Below, one piece after another: positions 57,367 to 64,000 of a stretch of 64,000 bases of DNA. The DNA lies in NCBI GenBank assembly GCA_916613615.1, contig OU744724.1, forward strand, positions 25,964,171-26,028,170, read 5' to 3'. This DNA is from Steromphala cineraria (taxonomy: Eukaryota > Mollusca > Gastropoda > Trochida > Trochidae). The notes below the pieces were generated by a model, which worked only from the letters and a program-made list of their open reading frames with translations, did no database searches and was not told where the DNA came from. The stretch's first letter is position 1. Each line of letters starts with the position of its first letter. The position numbers and the translations under genes are program-made.

Positions 57367-59640
57367 AATGCATGTCAATGGCAATTTTATTATTTTCATG
57401 TTCCGTTTTTATAGTATGAAAGTGTACTTTAAGTAAAGCAACAAAACACAGGAAGTGAATCAAAGCAGGGACATACTTTAAATGACAAACCATCAAGGAC
57501 AGCACGTGATATTCGTGCCGCACGTGCTGTGTGGGGAAATGTACAACGCGACGTTAAAGCATGCACCTGTTACGCCATTCATCGCGCAAAATAATAAACT
57601 TTGTCTTTGTCGACTCTTTGGGCCGAACTGAGGAATAACGTGAATTTAAGCTGTTTTATTTAGGAGATAAACCTACTGTGTTTTTTAATTTTCGTGGTCT
57701 AACGTAGATTCGATACCTGTTGATGTCATTCGAATTTGAAGATATTGAAATATTTATATTTGAATCCATTAAAGTTTTAGTAGTGTGCCCAAACATGAAC
57801 TTCAGTAAATGGAAACTAATGGACCAAAGAAGCCTTATTAATTAATAACGAAACATTTAAAACAATATCGCAACAAAACTTGCCAAATTAAGTCATGAAT
57901 TACGTCACAAAGAAAACCTAGAAAAGTAATTTTGTATGAATAAAACCTTTGAAAAACACGAGTTAGCTAACAATACACCTCACTGTTTTTCGTGTTTAAA
58001 AATGACAGCGTCCACATTCCACCCCCATGAGTAAGCACAGGTAAGGACAGGTGTTGTGACTGTAACTAGTTTGACGTGTCCTAGTTACGTGTTGAAATCT
58101 ACAACGCCTATTGTCATCATGTTTATCATATATACCGCAATAATAAAAAATCTCCTGGTATCATCATAGACATAATGACATTTATTATCGTGTAATTTTC
58201 CATTTTTCTTGTAACTTTATTTGGTTTTGATATGCTACAAAATATCTAATATGCTGATTGGGGTTCATATTTCATCACTGGATTTGCAAATAAATCCATT
58301 TATGCATAATATCTCTAAAATGCTTGATTTTATGGAAAAATCAAGAAAACATCTCAAATACGTTTAATATTCGAAATTATGCATCCAATTAATCTACCTA
58401 TTAGTTACAATACCTAATAAACACTATCGAATTGAATATATCTTCCTGTCAGCTTATTACAAGGTTTCAAAATTACGTTTGGCGAATTTGCGCGCGCCAC
58501 TCGAACCATATTGTCCGGTTTCCGATGAAAATCCCGACTTTGAATGGCCGTATTTTAGCTCTAATGTACTGATTGGCCTTTAACTTGTTATTTTCAGAAA
58601 CAGTTAATGGTTCCCGATGTAATAACATCGATTTCAAAATTTGACATTATGTGATCCTATCAACATACTCTGTGTCTCTTTAACATTGCACCAGGAAGTT
58701 GCGATAGTACATGGCTGTTGAATTGGAAAAAATGTAACATAGATCATGCAGTATTTATATCGGTCATTATATATAGTCAACGTTATCTTACGTTTAAAAC
58801 CTGGCAATCTCTTATAGAATAACAATTACTGATAACATAGCAAATAATGGCACATGTCCCCTATTATATACACCAAGTCAAAAGTTCAGCACCCCGTATT
58901 TTCAAAACTTAAATGTGATGCTGTAGGAATATAACGATAATTTGACTATATCAATCATTCTCGACAGGTGAAACATTGAATTTGTGATAAGTTCTCAAAA
59001 GACAAAAGTGCCATGTTGACATTAGATTAAATTAAGATTGAAGTTGTAATGGTACTGATTTTTTTTACCAAAACTAAGTATCCTCTTGTATCAAACCTTT
59101 GTGATTAATTGTTGGTCTCAAGGGTAACAAAAATATCATTCTTGTTACCAGGTTGACGTTCACAGATCAAAACGTCTTTAATTTGCTAAAGGGAGACCAG
59201 GGCAAAGCGCCCTCCTCTAACATATACGTGCGTCTCAGGGGCATCTAAACATAAACGTGCACCATATCTCTAATACTTATCAAATGGATTGTCAAATGAC
59301 ACATGCAATTTTAGCCTACCATTTCTGCATAATGATATATTCACGTAAATGTATTTTGACAAAAGGGGCGCGCTTTGCCCTAGGCGCTTTTCCCCATGTA
59401 AAAAACACATAAGGTGATAGATATTACAAACGTTTAATCAGCCAAAACTAATCAAAAGTAATCATCTTGATAATGAAAGGCAACTAATGAATCCATATGA
59501 AGGATAGAAATAGCAAAATTCTGAGCAATATATGCAAGGATTTTCAGATGTTCATAGACCTGGACTTTCGACAACATTCTCAAATACCAATATCATTATG
59601 CTTTGTTCATACAACTTTCTGAGAACCACGAGAAAGTCAT
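57367..59640. other. Gene-poor stretch, no gene seen
   Basis: 57496-57530 contains a small palindrome with two CACGTG E-boxes (CAGCACGTGATATTCGTGCC then GCACGTGCTG). CAAGTCAAAAGTTCAGCACC at 58873 looks like a lone mariner-type terminus. No credible gene was found. Confidence 0.4.
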
Positions 59641-59950
59641 TCCCCACAGAGGCAGATCAAATCATGTTGATTTAGTCTCTGTTATATTACGCCGAGTTTG
59701 TGGGATAGGATGGGAGATGCCTGATTGGAGGCAATCATACATGTAGTTAGTTGTGCAATCAGCGACGCTGTTCTTAAATCATCGTTTCAGCTACTGAATC
59801 AAGGCAAAAGCATTGTGATATGAACCACCCTTTCCATGCGTGAAGCGTTGTCATTTGCTAAAGAAATTCAAATGTATTGTGACTAGGATTTCGGCGTAAT
59901 AGAACAGAGGCTGTATCAACATTTCATGACTTGATCTGCCTCTGTGGGGA
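59641..59950. mobile_element. MITE, family 3, copy 2
   Basis: Ends CCCCACAGAGGCAGATCAAA and TTGATCTGCCTCTGTGGGG mirror each other; about 310 bp. The interior (GAGATGCCTGATTGGAGGCA, GCAAAAGCATTGTGATATGA) matches copy 1 in reverse. A lone family end is at about 17377-17430. Confidence 0.85.
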
Positions 59951-60877
59951 GAGAATGGAGAAAGTTGACAATAAAGTGCATTGACTATCAAAAACTATAA
60001 ATATGTGACGGAAAAGAAGACTCGGTTTGTTTACGAAGACGAAATAAACATTTCAAAACAACAAAATTGTGTCGGGCGGTATAATACATTTATCGTTTAG
60101 GGTTGAAAGATTAGATTAATTATATTCATGAATATAAAACTCATATTGAAAAATAAATTTAAATAAAGATATGTTTTGGTTTCTGTTACTTGTCGTCATT
60201 TTATAATAAAACAAAAAATCCTTTAGGTAAAATGGTACACTTCGTTTATATAAAATTCATCATTTTCTTCTTAAATGTAATTCCTTGTCTTCCTGTAAAA
60301 GTAAATAAACAGGCTTTATAAATTAGAAATACGTGAAAATGTGTAAATAATACTTTTTAGAACATAACTGCAACTATCACAGTTATGTAGTACTTGAAAC
60401 ATTTCTGTAACGTTGTCTTAACAACCAAAAAACACTGTCTTTCTTTACAACTTGAAATTCGAAAGATCAAAGTTATTTTCTCCCATTCTGAACCACCCAA
60501 GCGAGAATTATTTCACCTGGCCTGATCTAACATATTTTATCTAATATATTATTCTTCTAGCAAAGGCTTTGTTTTATATGAACAAAGGTCATCTGTCAAG
60601 ATATGTCGGACTTGTGTTTGGACGTCAAGTCTAGCTAGAATAGTAATAGATCGTTGTGTTTAAAAAAGACTCCTTTGAATAAGAAAAGCATCATTTTGTA
60701 ACCTAAGAGTGTATCATCCGCTTTCTAAAGCCCATTTACAGAAGTAAACTTACAGAAGTAAAGTATTTTTGAATTGCTTTTGAACATGGCGTTTAATTAC
60801 CAGGGAGTATTTCATATTTGCGAAGATTTGTCACTGCCCGTGCCTTTTCCTGAAAGGTGTCATGTGACCGCCTGACT
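59951..60877. other. Gene-poor stretch, nothing specific seen
   Basis: No credible gene or repeat. Confidence 0.4.
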
Positions 60878-61072
60878 TTAAAGGGACAGTCCTATGAAGG
60901 TATTTTGTGTTGAAACGAGGACGCAGAGATGCATGTTATTCGTTGTCAAATAATTGTCACCCTCTCTAACATATTTTACAAAAGTGTGAAATAATCAGAA
61001 TAAGCAGTGAGTCTGGCAAGTCTTATTGAAATTTGTTTCCTAAAAAATACGCCGATAGGACTGTCCCTTTAA
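60878..61072. mobile_element. TTAA-flanked MITE, family 2, copy 2
   Basis: Ends TTAAAGGGACAGTCCTATGA and CGATAGGACTGTCCCTTTAA mirror each other; 195 bp, shorter than the 226-bp copy at 47155. Shared interior phrases include GTCAAATAATTGT / GACAAATTGTTTA and CCTCTCTAACAT / CCTCACTAACAT. Confidence 0.85.
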
Positions 61073-62405
61073 ATAGAAGTAACGCAAAAAATGAACTGTG
61101 ATAAATCACAAGAATACTTGATATATGAACGTCTGGTAGCAAATATTTCAAGTTGTTGCAAATTATGGATACTACACTTAAATGTTCCTTAGTTTCTTTT
61201 GAGTAGTTTACCCCCCGATGTCTCTATATAAATCCACACCTATTCACCCGTTTACAAAATACAAGGATGTATACCTTCTTATCATAAATTACCCAACTTC
61301 TCTCTATTTAGCTGAACCTATTCACCTGTAAACAAGATACGTACAGGTATATACATACACAGGTAACTCTAGTACAAGACAATGGTCCACCTGTCAGATA
61401 GATCCTCCCTACCTGAGGTAGAACGCTTCAGGTGTGCTTAAAATATATGAACACTGGAAGCTACACGTATGCCAGCTTTGAATTTTAAAAGCTAACCGCT
61501 ATTTTAGGAAACCTGTTTAACAAAAAGGAGTCTGCTTAAACTTGTATTGTGGTGAGTGCAAATGGACTGAAATAAAATACGTGATACAATCTTAGTTAAA
61601 TGCAAAAAATAGATTTTGGAATTATTTTTTTAAATTTCGCTGATTTTAAAAAGATAACTAGGACATTATCATTTACATCACACTGACATTAATTCTTTTC
61701 AGTTGTCGCCGTTTTCAAAAACCAAAGGTGCAATTTCCCTACAAAAATAATCTTTTAAATTTGAAATTTGGAACAAAATGAAAATTGATATTTCTTAAAT
61801 TGTTGTTGAATAGATGAAAGACATTTAAGTAATCACCAACAGTTCTCTTATTGGGGTAGACTTTCTCCATTACATTCACAATCATTGATAAAGATCGACT
61901 TGACACGTACACTAATAGACGATAAGTCGATAATCGTATACGGAGACACGTTAGACTAACATCAGTCTGTAAGGTATACTTTGTAATTGGGACGCATATA
62001 AAACCTATTTATTTGGCTCATATCACGTAAATTGCATTATCATCAAAGAATTTTGATAATAATTGATATTCGAGAGCTTTGATAATGAATTATATAGACG
62101 GGGTATGATATAATGAAACAACAGCATAGTTTGAATAAAAGAATTGAATTGGTCCTTACATTTTATAAATATATTTTGATAAATTCAATAGTTATCTAGA
62201 AAAATGTAAAGGTACTTATTCTATAATTGAAATTCGTAATTAAAAACGAACATAAATTTATATTTCTTGTAGGCAGATACATTTGAAATGTACTAGAATT
62301 ATTATTAAAAATATATTATAAAAATAAACTTTGAAATGTTGGAAAAAACATGAACATCTTCAGCCCTTCAAAATTGTGCTACTTACAGTACGGTTTGGTT
62401 GCAGT
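61073..62405. other. Gene-poor stretch, no gene seen
   Basis: Contains the mariner-type end near 61190 mentioned under 47381-51907 and several CACCTG/CAGGTG boxes at 61300-61440. No credible gene was found. Confidence 0.4.
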
Positions 62406-62560
62406 TCCAGCCGATGCTTGCAGGTTTCACTACAATGTACAGCCACAATAGTGTTGCAGACTTTCTCCCTGCAATAATACTAGCAGCCATGATATAAATA
62501 AAATGTTCTTGAAAGCAGCGCTTAACCCCAAATTATCTCAGGGTCTCAACTTGACTAATG
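62406..62560. repeat. Dispersed repeat shared with 38626-38724 and 39797
   Basis: Here the two shared pieces (GTTCCAGCCGATGCTTGCAG ... AATACTAGCAGCC and CTTGAAAGCAGCGCTTAACC) are only about 20 bases apart, so this looks like the uninterrupted form of the element. Confidence 0.6.
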
Positions 62561-64000
62561 ATTTGAAACACATGAACACTTCTCTGTGGAGTAATATAGT
62601 ACAATACGTATAAGGAACCAAACTGATCCTTACCATATAGTGCTATTTCAAAATTCCCCGATGGAAAATCATCTCAGTCACTGGCTTAAACTTGCTCTAG
62701 TGCAGTATTATTCCTTATTTAGTGCAATTGGAGTCAACAACCGTGATATTTCTGATAGGAGAAACAGTTGAGCTGCAGTAGCATAAAGAGCAGGCACATA
62801 CACATTTGCACGAGCTATGTCTTGCCAAACAATAATAAATTCTATATATTTGTATAAAACAACCAACTAAAGAAAAGCTCATTGACTTTTTAACTGAAAC
62901 AATTTCAAGCTTTTGAACATACTATCGCAAGTACTATAATACCTTATTAATCGTTACCGATTAAACTGACAACACTTGTAAACCTCTGATTTTTTTGTGA
63001 TATCACTTTATGTAATATTTATCCTATTATTTGGTAGCGCTGTTACTATTAAGAAAATCCCTTTACATTGTACTATTGGTCTCCAGGCCACATATAGAGG
63101 GGTAAAAACATTAATTTATAGCCTCATTTTTCAGGTTTTTAAAAATTCTTGAAAACAAGTTTGGACGATATATCACTACAAAAACAAACCTTGAAGGTGA
63201 ACATGATACACTGAATGATAAACTATTTACCTAGAGCTGCCTAATAAACAACTTCCAGAGAAATCTTATTAGCAAAACCAACAGCAATTTGGCTAATTAT
63301 CTGTAATGAACGTATGCAGACCACACAACATTTCTTAACGAGCTACTGTTATTTGCTTACGCTTGATTCGCGGTCCTAAATCACTCTACATTATACCTCA
63401 AGTTGAGAATAACAAATTGTATAATTTGATAAATATCTTACAAACTTCTGGAAATCATCAGCCTTCTTATTCGAGACCTGTTTAATTTCAAAAGATTTCG
63501 TCTCGTTTAATCTCATTTGCTAACGCTACCACTCCTTGCTGGTCGATTTGATTTCTATAAATTTGTCTTGAATCGATGCTGATGTATTACTTTAAAGGCA
63601 CTGCGGGTTTTTCTTAATCGGAAAGGGGATATCTCACAAAACAGTGAAAACATTGCCGATTGCAAGGCAATCTATTTTGAACAATAAAAGAAGTCTTTCA
63701 GCGGTCGTAGTTCGGTTAAGCTAACCGTATTCATTTTCCGAACGCAAATGTGTTCACACTGAAATGCCCGCACGAGTTTTTGCTTAATTTTCGACTACGG
63801 ATACTAGTTTTGATTAAAGAGATGTCTGGCTCTCTAAAGATGATACATGTGGGATAAGCTTTATTCATTGGTTAAATTTAAAGAAAATAATTTCCAAAGA
63901 AAACGTACAACTGTTCCCTTATATCTGACATAATTTCGATGTAATGTCAAGTGAGGGAATGTGAAAAGTGCCTCTTAGAGTTTTGGTAAACACTATTTCA
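62561..64000. other. Gene-poor stretch to the right edge, no gene seen
   Basis: No credible coding sequence, RNA gene or repeat array was found in the last 1.4 kb. Confidence 0.4.

Overview
This is a eukaryotic, A+T-rich (by eye) genomic window with GT-AG introns, several dispersed inverted-repeat element families, many minisatellites and very little coding sequence. The protein-coding content (an eight-exon otubain gene and three single-exon class A GPCRs of a style common in lophotrochozoan peptide-receptor expansions), a LINE 3' end ending in a CTT-type microsatellite, and repeats with the GGCGTCCGTCCGT motif together suggest a mollusc, probably a bivalve. The species cannot be fixed from the sequence alone.

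Layout. 1-980: 3' end of a non-LTR retrotransposon whose ORF runs in from the left edge. 2079-9650: an OTUB1-like deubiquitinase gene on the + strand, eight exons coding 259 residues, with a CRE/ETS-type promoter and two minisatellites lying close to 3' splice sites. 9826-13000: a repeat block rich in AGGTCA half-sites, a small inverted-repeat element, a 115-bp hairpin repeat and a decayed Tc1/mariner transposase. 13600-19080: a partial copy of a 736-bp inverted-repeat element, a TTAA-flanked MITE and a 540-bp near-perfect palindrome. 19090-21500: GPCR-A on the - strand. 21560-29440: mobile elements and minisatellites, including eleven essentially identical 52-bp repeats. 30422-31543: GPCR-B on the - strand. 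33452-43000: more MITEs, a tRNA-derived SINE-like element and tandem repeats. 43108-46623: GPCR-C on the + strand, with its promoter and leader. 46624-64000: about 17 kb in which I see no host gene, only transposon remnants and tandem repeats.

The most interesting object is the GPCR locus. GPCR-A and GPCR-C are close paralogues in inverted orientation 26 kb apart. Homology covers not only the coding region but also the leader, a TATA-like promoter and several hundred bases upstream. GPCR-B, a more distant relative, lies between the arms. The GPCR-C side has been remodelled: the upstream unit is present three times, one unit carries a MITE in a TTAA site that is still empty in its sister unit, and a leader unit of about 210 bp is present four times against once in GPCR-A. 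Membrane and cytoplasmic segments are nearly identical between A and C, while differences gather at the N-terminus and extracellular loops, the pattern expected if the two receptors have diverged in ligand recognition but not in coupling. This reads as a young, still-rearranging receptor cluster.

All statements rest on reading the sequence by eye. Homologies to named families come from recognition of motifs, and repeat boundaries are approximate to a few bases unless stated.
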